Below, piece by piece: positions 33,198 to 42,363 of a DNA stretch of 64,000 bases. The notes beneath the pieces are model-generated. The model was not told the DNA's origin. It worked only from the letters and a program-made list of their open reading frames with translations, and ran no database searches. The stretch covers positions 1 to 64,000 of the forward strand of contig CALUOK010000011.1 of NCBI GenBank assembly GCA_944322255.1. The letters run 5' to 3'. This DNA comes from Candidatus Methanomethylophilaceae archaeon. GTDB taxonomy: Archaea > Thermoplasmatota > Thermoplasmata > Methanomassiliicoccales > Methanomethylophilaceae. How positions within the stretch are numbered: position 1 is the first letter of the stretch; each line of letters begins with the position of its first letter. Both the position numbers and the translations under genes were made by a program.

Positions 33198-34973
33198 ATG
33201 GAAGAGCTGGCGCTATTGACGAGTCTCGCGGTCTTCACGCTGCTCGCCGCCGGCTGCTCCATCATATTCAACAAGATCAGGCTCCCGGCGCTCATCGGCT
33301 ACATCGTCGCCGGGATCATCGTGGCCAACGTCTGGACCATCACGCCCGAGAGCGAGGAGATTGTGGAGATCCTCTCGAACATAGGCCTGGTCATGCTGAT
33401 GTTCTGCATAGGTCTGGAGATCAACCTGAAGAAGATCCACAAGCAGGGCATATTCGCCATGGGCATCGCCATCATCCAACTGCCGATCATGATGTTCGGC
33501 GGCATCGTCGGCGGCATGCTGCTGGGCTTCGACATGGTCCAGTGCATCTGCCTGGGTGCCATCATCTCCGGTTCGAGCACCGCCGTCGTCCTGGCGGTGC
33601 TGAAGTCCCAGAAGAGCCTGGACAGCGACCACAAGGAGACCCTGGTGCTGGTCCTCATCATGGAGGACATAGGACAGGTCATAATCCTGTCCATAATCAC
33701 GCCCATCATGGCCAGCCACAACCCGTCGGTCGACCTGAACAGCCTGATCGTGATGGTGGTGAGCATCATAGTGTTCATGGTGCTGAGCATCGTGGTCGGG
33801 CTGAGGCTGATCCCCAGGGTGATCAACTGGGTGTCCGACAACGTCTCCGACGAGATCATCACCGTGCTCTCCGTCGGACTGGCCTTCGGCATGGCCCTCA
33901 TGGCGATCCACATCGGCCTGTCCATGGCCATCGGAGCGTTCCTGATGGGCATGATGATAGCCGCCAGCAGGAAGAGCAAGGAGATCAACCACAAGGTGGA
34001 GCCCATGAGGGACCTGTTCATGGCCATATTCTTCATCTCCATCGGCATGAAGATCACCGTGTCCTCTCTGGTGGAGAACCTGGGGACCATCTTCGTAATC
34101 TACATCATGTTCCTGGTCCTGATGATTGTGGCCGTCTTCGTCGCCTACTGGATCAACAACGACACCTGCCGCAACGGGTTCCTGTCCGCGGTCAGCCTGG
34201 CCACCATGGGAGAGTTCGCGTTCATCATCGCCCAGGAGGCCCTGAGCCTCGGGGCCATACCTCCGTCGCTGTACACGTCGGTGGTCGGAGCGGCACTGGT
34301 CTCGATGGTTTGCCTGCCGTTCATCAGCAGGTACGCCGACAGGATCTGGGAGAAGTCGGTGTCCTGCTGCCCCCGCCCTGTCTACAACGCGTGCTGCAAC
34401 GTCAACTCCGCCAGGGACAGGGCCTACACGAAGGCATACGCCACCTCGAAGAAGTCGCGCAAGATGATGTACAGGAGCATGACGCACACCTACATCAACA
34501 TCCTGGCGATCATCGGCATCCAGATCGCGTTCTACTTCATCATCCCGGCCGCCGTGGACTGGATCACCGGGAACTTCGGAGGGAACGACACCGTGTGGGG
34601 CATCGGCATGCTCCTGGTCAACTTCATGGTGCTGTCCATACCGGTGTACCACCTGGTGAACAACGTGAAGTTCCTGGACTCCATGATCATCAACGGCGCC
34701 AAGCGCATCGCCAAGAGGGAGGGCTCCGCCAGCGAGCCGGGGGACATCTACCAGAGGTTCCTGGAGATCAACACGTACATAATGGTCATCGCACTCACCG
34801 CGGTCATAATCATCGTGTCCCCCAACTCCATAGGGTTCTGGCAGCACATGGTCATGCTGGGGCTGGCCGCCCTGGTGCTTGCCGCCATCATGTACAGGCG
34901 CGCCAGGGCTTCGAAGAGGTCCCGGTCGGTCAGCGAGGAGTCCCCCGACGACGACCTGGGAGACGACCTCTGA
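33198..34973 (+). CDS. Kef-type cation:proton antiporter (CPA2), first copy
   Basis: A 591-residue membrane protein. Residues 1-380 are a CPA2 exchanger domain of about 12 helices (LPALIGYIVAGIIVAN, FCIGLEINLKKI, SGSSTAVVLAVL, the FDMVQCICLGAI region and FLMGMMIAASRKSKEI). Instead of an RCK/TrkA domain it has a Cys-rich cytosolic linker (CCPRPVYNACCN, near 395-407), a basic stretch and three or four further helices, ending in an acidic tail. GGTGGATGC precedes the ATG. A near-identical paralogue follows 81 bases downstream. Ion specificity (K+ or Na+) is unknown. Confidence 0.88.
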   Translation: MEELALLTSLAVFTLLAAGCSIIFNKIRLPALIGYIVAGIIVANVWTITPESEEIVEILSNIGLVMLMFCIGLEINLKKIHKQGIFAMGIAIIQLPIMMFGGIVGGMLLGFDMVQCICLGAIISGSSTAVVLAVLKSQKSLDSDHKETLVLVLIMEDIGQVIILSIITPIMASHNPSVDLNSLIVMVVSIIVFMVLSIVVGLRLIPRVINWVSDNVSDEIITVLSVGLAFGMALMAIHIGLSMAIGAFLMGMMIAASRKSKEINHKVEPMRDLFMAIFFISIGMKITVSSLVENLGTIFVIYIMFLVLMIVAVFVAYWINNDTCRNGFLSAVSLATMGEFAFIIAQEALSLGAIPPSLYTSVVGAALVSMVCLPFISRYADRIWEKSVSCCPRPVYNACCNVNSARDRAYTKAYATSKKSRKMMYRSMTHTYINILAIIGIQIAFYFIIPAAVDWITGNFGGNDTVWGIGMLLVNFMVLSIPVYHLVNNVKFLDSMIINGAKRIAKREGSASEPGDIYQRFLEINTYIMVIALTAVIIIVSPNSIGFWQHMVMLGLAALVLAAIMYRRARASKRSRSVSEESPDDDLGDDL

Positions 34974-35054
34974 GAGACCGGATGGTTCCGATTTACCGGG
35001 GCTCCATCCAATCCCAATAAATACTTGCGACAGAATGGATGTTCAGGTGGATTC

Positions 35055-36827
35055 TTGGATGAGCTGGCCCTTCTGACTAGTCTTGCGGTCTTCACGCTGC
35101 TTGCCGCGGTGTTCTCCATCGTCTTCAACAGGATCAAGCTGCCGCCGCTCATCGGATACATCGTCGCAGGAATCATCATAGCCAACGTCTGGACCATCAC
35201 GGACGAGGGTCACGAGGTCGTGGAAATCCTGTCGGACATAGGTCTGGTCATGCTGATGTTCTGCATAGGCCTGGAGATCAACCTGAAGAAGATCCGCAAG
35301 CAGGGAGTGTTCGCGATAGAGGTGGCGGTGATACAACTGCCGCTGATGGTGCTGGGTGGAGCCCTGGGCGGGATGCTGCTGGGCTTCGACATGGTCCAGT
35401 GCATCTGTCTGGGAGCGATCATCTCCGGATCCAGTACAGCAGTGGTGATGGCGGTCCTCAAGGCACAGAAGAAGCTGGACAAGGAGCACATCGAGATGCT
35501 GGTCCTCATCACCATCATGGAGGACATAGGACAGGTCATCATACTCTCGATGATCACCCCCATCCTGGCCAGCAACAACCCTGCCGTCGACCTGAACAGC
35601 CTGATCGTGATGATCGTCAGCATCATCGCGTTCATGGTCGCCAGCATCGTGGTCGGTCTGAGGCTGATCCCCAGGATGATCAACTGGGTGTCCGACAACG
35701 TCTCCGACGAGGTCCTGACCGTGTTCTCCGTGGGACTGGCGTTCGGCATGGCGCTGCTCTCCATGTACATCGGCCTGTCCATGGCCATCGGAGCTTTCCT
35801 GATGGGTATGATGATCGCGGCCAGCAGGAAGAGCAAGGAAATCAACCACAAGATAGAGCCCATGAGGGACCTGTTCATGGCCATCTTCTTCATCTCCATC
35901 GGAATGGAGATATCGGTGGCGTCGCTGGCGGACAACATCCTGCTGATAGTCATCATCTATATCCTGTTCGCGGTCCTGAAGATCGCCACCGTCTTCCTGG
36001 CCTACTGGGTCGGCGGCGAGTCCGGTCGCAACGGGTTCCTGTCCGCCACGGGCCTGGTGGCCATGGGTGAGTTCGCGTTCATCATAGCGGCGGAGGCGTA
36101 CGAATACAAGGTGGTCGACGACGCGTTCTACACATCCGTGGTCGGAGCGGCACTTGTGTCCATGGTCGTACTGCCCTTCCTCACGAAGTACGCCGACACG
36201 ATATGGGACAAGAGCATCCAGAAGTGCCCGAAGAGGATGTACTGCGCCTGCTGCAACCTCAACGAGGGAAGGGACAGGATGTACTCCCACATCCACGCCT
36301 CCACCAGGAAGTCCCGCAAGGCAGTCTACCGCAGCATGACCAAGTCCTACATCAACATCCTCTCGATAGGGCTGATCCAGGTGTTGTTCATAGTCGGCAC
36401 GAGGCCGGCCATCGACTGGCTCATGTCCGGGTTCGGCGGAAGCGAGGTGATCTGGGACGTGTTCATCCTGCTGGTCAACTTCATGATCCTCGTCGTACCG
36501 GTGTACAACCTGGTGAACAACGTGAGGTTCCTGGACTCCATGATCATCAGCGGCGCCAAGCGCATCGCCAAGAGGGAGGGGGCGTCCAGCGAGCCCGGGA
36601 CGATATACCAGAGGTTCCTGGAGCTGAACACCTACCTGATGGTGCTGCTGATCGTCGCCCTCATCATCATCGTGACGCCGAACAACATCGGCCTGTGGCT
36701 CCACTTCGTGGTCCTCGGAATTGCCATCGTCATCCTGCTGGTGATGATCTTCGGGAAGAACAGGAAGAAGGTGACGGAACCCGAGGAGACCGAGCCCGTG
36801 GACGACGACCACGGGGACGACCTGTAA
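35055..36827 (+). CDS. Kef-type cation:proton antiporter (CPA2), second copy, TTG start
   Basis: A 590-residue paralogue of the preceding gene, alike along the whole length, including the Cys-rich linker (KCPKRMYCACCN) and the extra C-terminal helices. By alignment with copy one (MEELALLTS) the start is the TTG at 35055 (read MDELALLTS) with AGGTGG five bases upstream. No ATG fits. Long blocks of identical nucleotides point to a tandem duplication. The stop is TAA at 36825-36827 and directly abuts the stop of the convergent PHP gene. Confidence 0.88.
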   Translation: MDELALLTSLAVFTLLAAVFSIVFNRIKLPPLIGYIVAGIIIANVWTITDEGHEVVEILSDIGLVMLMFCIGLEINLKKIRKQGVFAIEVAVIQLPLMVLGGALGGMLLGFDMVQCICLGAIISGSSTAVVMAVLKAQKKLDKEHIEMLVLITIMEDIGQVIILSMITPILASNNPAVDLNSLIVMIVSIIAFMVASIVVGLRLIPRMINWVSDNVSDEVLTVFSVGLAFGMALLSMYIGLSMAIGAFLMGMMIAASRKSKEINHKIEPMRDLFMAIFFISIGMEISVASLADNILLIVIIYILFAVLKIATVFLAYWVGGESGRNGFLSATGLVAMGEFAFIIAAEAYEYKVVDDAFYTSVVGAALVSMVVLPFLTKYADTIWDKSIQKCPKRMYCACCNLNEGRDRMYSHIHASTRKSRKAVYRSMTKSYINILSIGLIQVLFIVGTRPAIDWLMSGFGGSEVIWDVFILLVNFMILVVPVYNLVNNVRFLDSMIISGAKRIAKREGASSEPGTIYQRFLELNTYLMVLLIVALIIIVTPNNIGLWLHFVVLGIAIVILLVMIFGKNRKKVTEPEETEPVDDDHGDDL

Positions 36828-37760
36828 TCAGCGCTTCCCCAGCTCGCGGATGCGTGCCTCTATCTCCGCCGCGGTGCCGATGAGGTCGCTGGTCTTCTCC
36901 CTCACGGTCTCGGCGGCCTTCCTGGCCCCGCGGTCCGCCGACATCACGGCCTGGTTGGTCTGGACGTAGATCGCCGAAGGCGAGTGCATGACGAACTTGG
37001 ACAGCGAGGCGGAGGCCATGTGCACCTTCTTGGGGATGGACTTCTCCAGACCGACTATGTTCACGCGGTGCTGGGCCACGTCCTCCAGGAACGTTCCGAC
37101 GTCCGAGGCCTCGGACATGGTCAGGACGTTGCCGAGCTCCCCCAGCGTGTGCCCGTCGGTCCCTCCGGTGAACCCGAGGCCGTACCTCTTCGCCGAGGCC
37201 AGGGCCTCGCGGTTGGACTCGCGGGTCATGCCGCTGCACAGCACCTCGTAGGCGTCGAGGCGTCTGGCGACGTCCTCCTTCAGGTACCCCTTGCGTATGC
37301 AAATCTCCACACCCTTGTTGGTGCCGAAGTACCCCATTGGATGGGCCGCTGACACGACGCAGCTCTCCCCCTCGAGCATGTCCAGCAACCTCTCCGTGGG
37401 GCAGTCCCGCAGCGCCAGCCAGGGGCATTCCTGCAGACGCGGCCGGATCTCGTGGTACCAGAACCTCTCAAGGTCCCGGAGGTCGTAGAAGTATACCAGG
37501 ACATGGGGGCCGTCGCTGGTGCTGACCTCCATGCCCGGAACGACCGGGACCGGGGTCCGCCTGTCCTTGATCCTCACCAGCGAGGAGATGAGGTTGTGGT
37601 CGGTGACCGCCAGCCCCACCCCGCGCTCCTCCGCCAGCTTCAGGGCGGAGTCTATGTCGGTGAAGGAGTCCGAACAGCTGGTGTGGAAGTGCATGTCCAC
37701 GGCCATCATTCCGCTCTCGCGGATGGCGCCCCAGTCCGGCCTCTCGAATCTCACATCCAT
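36828..37760 (-). CDS. PHP-domain metal-dependent phosphoesterase
   Basis: A 310-residue protein with the PHP metal ligands in order: DMHFHTSCSD (near 22-31), TDHN, GMEVS, AAHPMG and GTDGHT. PHP proteins hydrolyse phosphoesters with a trinuclear metal site. This archaeal type is sometimes called RNase AM-like or histidinol-phosphatase-like. The C-terminal 60 residues are a charged helix. It starts one base after the stop of the amidohydrolase upstream, so the two share a transcript. Confidence 0.85.
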   Translation of the reverse strand: MDVRFERPDWGAIRESGMMAVDMHFHTSCSDSFTDIDSALKLAEERGVGLAVTDHNLISSLVRIKDRRTPVPVVPGMEVSTSDGPHVLVYFYDLRDLERFWYHEIRPRLQECPWLALRDCPTERLLDMLEGESCVVSAAHPMGYFGTNKGVEICIRKGYLKEDVARRLDAYEVLCSGMTRESNREALASAKRYGLGFTGGTDGHTLGELGNVLTMSEASDVGTFLEDVAQHRVNIVGLEKSIPKKVHMASASLSKFVMHSPSAIYVQTNQAVMSADRGARKAAETVREKTSDLIGTAAEIEARIRELGKR

Positions 37761-37761
37761 G

Positions 37762-39051
37762 TCATCTGAGGCAGAGGGACCTCCAGGCGTCCTCCGACCC
37801 CGCCAGGACCTCCTCCGTGTCCAGGGTCGTGATGCGTCCGTCCTCCACTACGACGTCCCCCTGGCAAAGGACCGTCTTGACGTTCAGGCTGTTGCCGGAG
37901 TACACGATGTTGGCGATGATGTTCTCCGGCACCAGGGGGCGGAGGTTGGGAGCCTTCCCGTCCAGGATCACTATGTCGGCGTACTTCCCCGGCTCGATGG
38001 AGCCGATGGAATCCTGCATGCCCACCGCCTTCGCACCGTTGATGGTGGCGAAGTCCAGGAGCTCCTGGGCGTTGGCCACCACGGGGTCCCACCTGCTGGA
38101 CTTCTGCAGGAGGCCCAGCGTCTTCATCTCGGCGAACATGTCGAGGGTGTTGTTGGTGGTGTTGCCGTCTGTTCCGATGGAGACGTTCACCCCGTACTTC
38201 TGGAACTCGGGGACGGGCGCGACCCCTCCGGTCGCGAGCTTCATGTTGGACACGGGGCAGGATGAGATGGACATGCCGGCCTCCCCCATCAGCCTGACCT
38301 CCCTGAGGGTCAGCCAGGCGGAGTGCGCGGCGACCCCCCTGGGGCCTAGCACGCCGATGCTGGACAGCCACTCGGCGGGGCGCATGCCTGTCTTCTTCTT
38401 GTGGTCGTTGACCTCGCCCCTGGTCTCGGAGAGGTGGAAGTTCATGGGAGCGCCGACCTCGTCGGAGAACTCCTTCGCTCCGACGCATGTCTCCTCGTTG
38501 CACACGTAGACTCCCTGGAGTCCGACTCCGGGGACGATCTTGCGCTCATCCTTGAATCTCTGATAGAAGTCCTTGCAGTTCTGCAGAGGGTTGCCCTTCT
38601 GGGTGGTGCACTCCTCGTCGAGGACGCACCAGCAGAGGATTCCCCTGATGCCGGCCTCCTGGGTGGCCCTGGCGATCACGTCTTCGGAGTAGTAGAGGTC
38701 CATGAACGTGGTGGTGCCTCCGCGCATCATCTCCATGCATCCGAGCTTGGTTCCGAGCGCCAGGTCCTCGTCGGTCCTGTCGGAGTCGATCTTGAACACC
38801 TTGTCCAGGAAGTCGGGGAAGGTGAGGTCGTCGACGACGCCCTTCATCACGGACATGGCGACATGGGTGTGGGTGTTGACCATTCCGGGCATGACGATGT
38901 CGCCGGTCGCGTCGATCTCCCTGTCTGCAGTCCCGTTGTATGCGGGTCCGACGGAGACGATCCTCTCCCCGTCGATCACCACATCTCCCCTGAGAATGCG
39001 CCTGGACTCGTCCTGTGTGACGATCCATGCGTTGCGGATCGCTGTTATCAT
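37762..39051 (-). CDS. Amidohydrolase: S-adenosylhomocysteine / 5'-deoxyadenosine deaminase type
   Basis: A 429-residue amidohydrolase of the TrzN/MtaD/DadD group. Metal ligands appear in NTHTHVAMS (near 61-69), the FHLSET and AAHSAW stretches and SIGTDGN. Archaeal relatives deaminate 5'-deoxyadenosine, S-adenosylhomocysteine or methylthioadenosine, salvage products of SAM enzymes. Which of these is the substrate is not decided by sequence. The ATG at 39051 is chosen from the conserved start (MITAIRNAWIVT), not the longer open frame. It is divergent from the MBL hydrolase. Confidence 0.85.
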   Translation of the reverse strand: MITAIRNAWIVTQDESRRILRGDVVIDGERIVSVGPAYNGTADREIDATGDIVMPGMVNTHTHVAMSVMKGVVDDLTFPDFLDKVFKIDSDRTDEDLALGTKLGCMEMMRGGTTTFMDLYYSEDVIARATQEAGIRGILCWCVLDEECTTQKGNPLQNCKDFYQRFKDERKIVPGVGLQGVYVCNEETCVGAKEFSDEVGAPMNFHLSETRGEVNDHKKKTGMRPAEWLSSIGVLGPRGVAAHSAWLTLREVRLMGEAGMSISSCPVSNMKLATGGVAPVPEFQKYGVNVSIGTDGNTTNNTLDMFAEMKTLGLLQKSSRWDPVVANAQELLDFATINGAKAVGMQDSIGSIEPGKYADIVILDGKAPNLRPLVPENIIANIVYSGNSLNVKTVLCQGDVVVEDGRITTLDTEEVLAGSEDAWRSLCLR

Positions 39052-39152
39052 GCGGACACGATACCGCTCGGCCGTATTAACGGTTCGGATACCCGATTCC
39101 GACGTTCCGGATTTCACGAAATAGAAATAGTCGCCTGGACCATCCAGGCGGC

Positions 39153-39986
39153 ATGAGCTTCCGCATAACATTTCTCGGGACGGGAGGCGGTCGTTACACC
39201 ACCATGTACCAGATACGCTCCACCGGCGGCATGCTCATCGAGCACGACGGGAGGTTCCTGCACGTCGACCCGGGTCCGGGGGCTCTGACCCAGATGCAGA
39301 GGATCCGCTACGACCTCCATCGGACCGAGTCCCTCATCGTCTCGCACTGCCACCCGGACCACTACTCGGACGCCGAGAGCGTCCTGGAGGGCATGTCCAA
39401 GGGCGGATGGGAGAAGCGCGGCCACCTGTACGGCTCCGAGACAGTCGTGAACGGCAACGGGAAGCTCGGACCCTGCATATCCGGATACCACCAGGGGATC
39501 GCGGAGGGCGTCACCGTGTTCAAGCCGGGCGACGTGCTCGACGTCGACGGGATGAGGGTGGACGTGTGCAGGGCGATACACAGCGACCCGACGAACGTGG
39601 GCTTCAGGTTCCACACCGACCACGGGATCGTGTCGTACGTGAGCGACACCGAGTACACCGACAACATCGCCGACCAGTACATCGGATCGAGGGTTGTGAT
39701 CCTCCCTGTAACCACGCCCCGCGGGAACCGGATAAAGTACCACATGTGCACCGACGACGCGGTGCCGTTCCTGGAGCGCGTCAGACCGGAGCTGGCGATA
39801 TTCATACACCTGGGCGTCGTGATAATCAGGAGGGGGCCGGAACAGGAGGCCGAATCCGTGGAGAAGGAGACGGGGATCAGGGCCGTCGCCGCACACGACC
39901 TGATGGTCCTGGATGTCGGAGACGAACTGACATTCTCGGACGCCGAGACATACGAGGGCGGATGGATCCCCGACTCGTCACCCTGA
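39153..39986 (+). CDS. Metallo-beta-lactamase-fold hydrolase
   Basis: A 277-residue MBL-fold protein with the zinc motif SHCHPDHYSD (near 66-75) after the opening FLGTGGGRY, resembling the RNase Z / phosphodiesterase branch. Another His ligand lies near VCRAIHSDPTN, and SDTEYTD supplies the bridging Asp. The substrate is unknown. Its 3' end overlaps the end of the convergent transglutaminase-like gene by nine bases. Confidence 0.8.
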   Translation: MSFRITFLGTGGGRYTTMYQIRSTGGMLIEHDGRFLHVDPGPGALTQMQRIRYDLHRTESLIVSHCHPDHYSDAESVLEGMSKGGWEKRGHLYGSETVVNGNGKLGPCISGYHQGIAEGVTVFKPGDVLDVDGMRVDVCRAIHSDPTNVGFRFHTDHGIVSYVSDTEYTDNIADQYIGSRVVILPVTTPRGNRIKYHMCTDDAVPFLERVRPELAIFIHLGVVIIRRGPEQEAESVEKETGIRAVAAHDLMVLDVGDELTFSDAETYEGGWIPDSSP

Positions 39987-41081
39987 GACCGGATAGAAGC
40001 CCGTGGTGCCCCAGTACAGCGTCTCCGCTCCGAAGTCCACCCAGTTCACGTATCCCACCGGGATCTGGTCGTATATGGTCTCCACAGCGTAGTACTCCCT
40101 GCCGCCGTCGTCGCCGACCGCGGAGTGATGTGTGACCTGCATGTGTCCGATCCCGAGACCCTCGATGAACCCATCGGAGTGCTGCCTGTAGCCGTCCATG
40201 GCCACCCCGGCGAACACGTGTCCGCTCTTCCCGCCCATGGCCACGTCGTATCCGGCCTCGATGTAGAGGGCGCACAGCAGGGCGGAGGTGTCCTCGCAAT
40301 CCCCGTACAGATGGTAGAGCGTCTCCTGGGGGAGGGCCCAGTACTCTGCTGCCCCGTAGACTCCGTAGTCCCACTGCGACCTCCTGTCCTCCACCGTGCC
40401 GGGGTAGCGGACGTTCAGCTGCACGAAGGATGCGATGAAGTCCAGGTAGCCCTGCCCGTCATCTGGGTCCCCTCCGATGCGCAGGTACTCCTGGCGGAGC
40501 TGGGATTCCAGCCTGTCGGTCGTGTCGTCGCACACCACGATGTCGGGAAGATGGGAGAAGGCCGCCGACCCGTTCCCGTTCATCTTCGCGTTCCAGGCCC
40601 GGCTGCCGTCGATGGAGTCCATCACGTCGCGCATGTCCAGGGTGTAGGTGACCGACGCCCGCACCTCGCGACCCTCCATGGAGTACGTCCATGACACGGA
40701 CCTCTCCACGGTTCCGTAGACTTTGACGGAGAACGTGACGCCCGAAGCCGTGACCGTGTAGCCGCCGGCCTCGAAGGTCACCGAATCCGCCACGATGTCC
40801 TCGCCCACGTAGGGCGTGGTGAACCCGCCGAAGCGGTCGGTGTTGTACGCGGTGTGGTAGTCGTCGTGGACGTGCCACTCCGTGACTGCGGGGGAGATTA
40901 TGGTGTTCGTGGCCTCGTCGACGACGAACCCGTCGGGAAGGCCGTCCACGACGATGCCCGACGGCGCCGGCTCCGTGTCATTGTCGCCGTCGTCGGGATC
41001 CGGCGTGAGCATGGCTGTGGCTGCGATCAGAACAACGACCGCTGCTACTGCTGCTACGATGGCTGCCAGTGACCTCTGCAT
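39978..41081 (-). CDS. Transglutaminase-like exported protein, first paralogue
   Basis: A 367-residue protein with an N-terminal membrane anchor (about 5-27), an acidic Pro-rich spacer (TPDPDDGDNDTEPAPS) and a large extracytoplasmic part. The C-terminal third carries the transglutaminase/protease core: Cys in YGDCEDTSALLCALYIEAGY and His in GKSGHVFAGV. Archaeal members of this family are thought to act on surface proteins. It lies 10 bases after a paralogue with the same core, which in turn follows a SIMPL gene. Confidence 0.78.
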   Translation of the reverse strand: MQRSLAAIVAAVAAVVVLIAATAMLTPDPDDGDNDTEPAPSGIVVDGLPDGFVVDEATNTIISPAVTEWHVHDDYHTAYNTDRFGGFTTPYVGEDIVADSVTFEAGGYTVTASGVTFSVKVYGTVERSVSWTYSMEGREVRASVTYTLDMRDVMDSIDGSRAWNAKMNGNGSAAFSHLPDIVVCDDTTDRLESQLRQEYLRIGGDPDDGQGYLDFIASFVQLNVRYPGTVEDRRSQWDYGVYGAAEYWALPQETLYHLYGDCEDTSALLCALYIEAGYDVAMGGKSGHVFAGVAMDGYRQHSDGFIEGLGIGHMQVTHHSAVGDDGGREYYAVETIYDQIPVGYVNWVDFGAETLYWGTTGFYPVSG

Positions 41082-41091
41082 GGATGCACCG

Positions 41092-42357
41092 TCACACGAT
41101 GTAGGGCCGCACAGGAGATATGAGAATTACGGAGTCGGGGTCGACCATGTGCACCTTGGCTATGTAGCCCAGGGACACGTACTTGTCGAACGCCGTGTCG
41201 CCCACGTACATCGTCTCCCCGTCCACCTCCACGGAGACGAAATGGTACTGCGACTCGCCGGAGGGGTCCGCGACATAGTCGTCGAGTGCCACCGCCACGA
41301 GCACGTGGCTGGGCAGGAGGACCATGCCGGAGGTGTATCCTGATGCCGAGAGAAGTGCGCAGTAGAGCACGGACGTGTCCTCACAGTCCCCCATCCTGTA
41401 GTACAGTGTCTCCATCGGATACGCCCAGTACTCCTCCGCTCCGTACAGGTACAGGTCGCCGCAGCCGTCTCCGGACTTGACGAACTGGCCGTCGACGTAG
41501 GCGATCTGGTCCGGGAACCCGATGACCATCTGCACGAAGGACAGCAGGTAGTTGGCGTAGTCCTGCCCGTCGGTCGGCGCATCCTCGCCGTGGACGTCCA
41601 GGTACTCCCCCCTGAGGTCGTCGGACAGCCTCAGAATGGTACTGTCGACGACAGCGAACTCCGCGGGGTCCATGCCCTCCTCCAGGATGCGCCCGGTGGA
41701 GTCCATGGAGTACCTGTAGAAGTCCGTGAACTCGTACTCGAAGTGCACCGAGTAGTCGAAGCTCTCCCCGTCCACCGTCCTGGACCATTCGTAGTCCTCG
41801 ATCACGCTGCCGCGCAGGAGCGCATCCCCGATCGCCGTCAGATGGCCGTCCACATACAGCATGATCTCGTAGTATCCGGGATCCGTGAGAGATATCGCTG
41901 GGCCGTCCGTGTGGGTGAACTCCCGGTGGTCGTAGACGTCCCCCTCCTTCACGAATGCCGCCTTGCTGATGTCCAGGACCAGCCATTCCATGTCGGATCC
42001 GGGGCCCACGTACTCCATGTCCCCCGAGTTGCCGTTCGAGTGTATCCTGAACAGATCGGAGTTCAGGCTGCCGTCCACCATCAGGGCGCCGACCTCGTGG
42101 ACGTGCCTCCCGTCGTCTCCGTGGCCGCCCATGGCGGACGAGCCCGCGACGAGCACCAGGATCATCGCGAAGACGACCAGCGATGACGCCGCCAGCTTGT
42201 ATCTGTTCATGCCGCGGCGCGGGGTGGCGGGGGTGGTGCCCTCCGAACGGACCTCGACGACATCCGCCGAATCATCGACGGAACCTGAGGGATTTCCGCA
42301 CAATGGGCAGAAACCCTCCCCCGGCTTCAATTCGCAGCCGCAACCTGAACAGCGCAT
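41092..42357 (-). CDS. Zinc-ribbon, membrane-anchored transglutaminase-like protein, second paralogue
   Basis: A 421-residue protein. The N-terminus is a cytosolic zinc ribbon (CSGCGCELKPGEGFCPLCG, residues 3-21), followed by a single membrane helix (about 54-76) and an extracytoplasmic domain ending in a transglutaminase-like core (GDCEDTSVLYCALLSASGY with the catalytic Cys, and LPSHVLVAVALD with His). A zinc ribbon inside, an enzyme outside is an unusual combination. It starts six bases after the SIMPL gene stop and ends ten bases before the paralogue. Confidence 0.78.
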   Translation of the reverse strand: MRCSGCGCELKPGEGFCPLCGNPSGSVDDSADVVEVRSEGTTPATPRRGMNRYKLAASSLVVFAMILVLVAGSSAMGGHGDDGRHVHEVGALMVDGSLNSDLFRIHSNGNSGDMEYVGPGSDMEWLVLDISKAAFVKEGDVYDHREFTHTDGPAISLTDPGYYEIMLYVDGHLTAIGDALLRGSVIEDYEWSRTVDGESFDYSVHFEYEFTDFYRYSMDSTGRILEEGMDPAEFAVVDSTILRLSDDLRGEYLDVHGEDAPTDGQDYANYLLSFVQMVIGFPDQIAYVDGQFVKSGDGCGDLYLYGAEEYWAYPMETLYYRMGDCEDTSVLYCALLSASGYTSGMVLLPSHVLVAVALDDYVADPSGESQYHFVSVEVDGETMYVGDTAFDKYVSLGYIAKVHMVDPDSVILISPVRPYIV

Positions 42358-42363
42358 CGGGAA

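Noticed and set aside
33213-36812. Long minus-strand open frames opposite the two antiporter genes
   Set aside because: They mirror each other because the sense genes are duplicates. Their composition is His/Asp-rich with no domain, so they are shadows.
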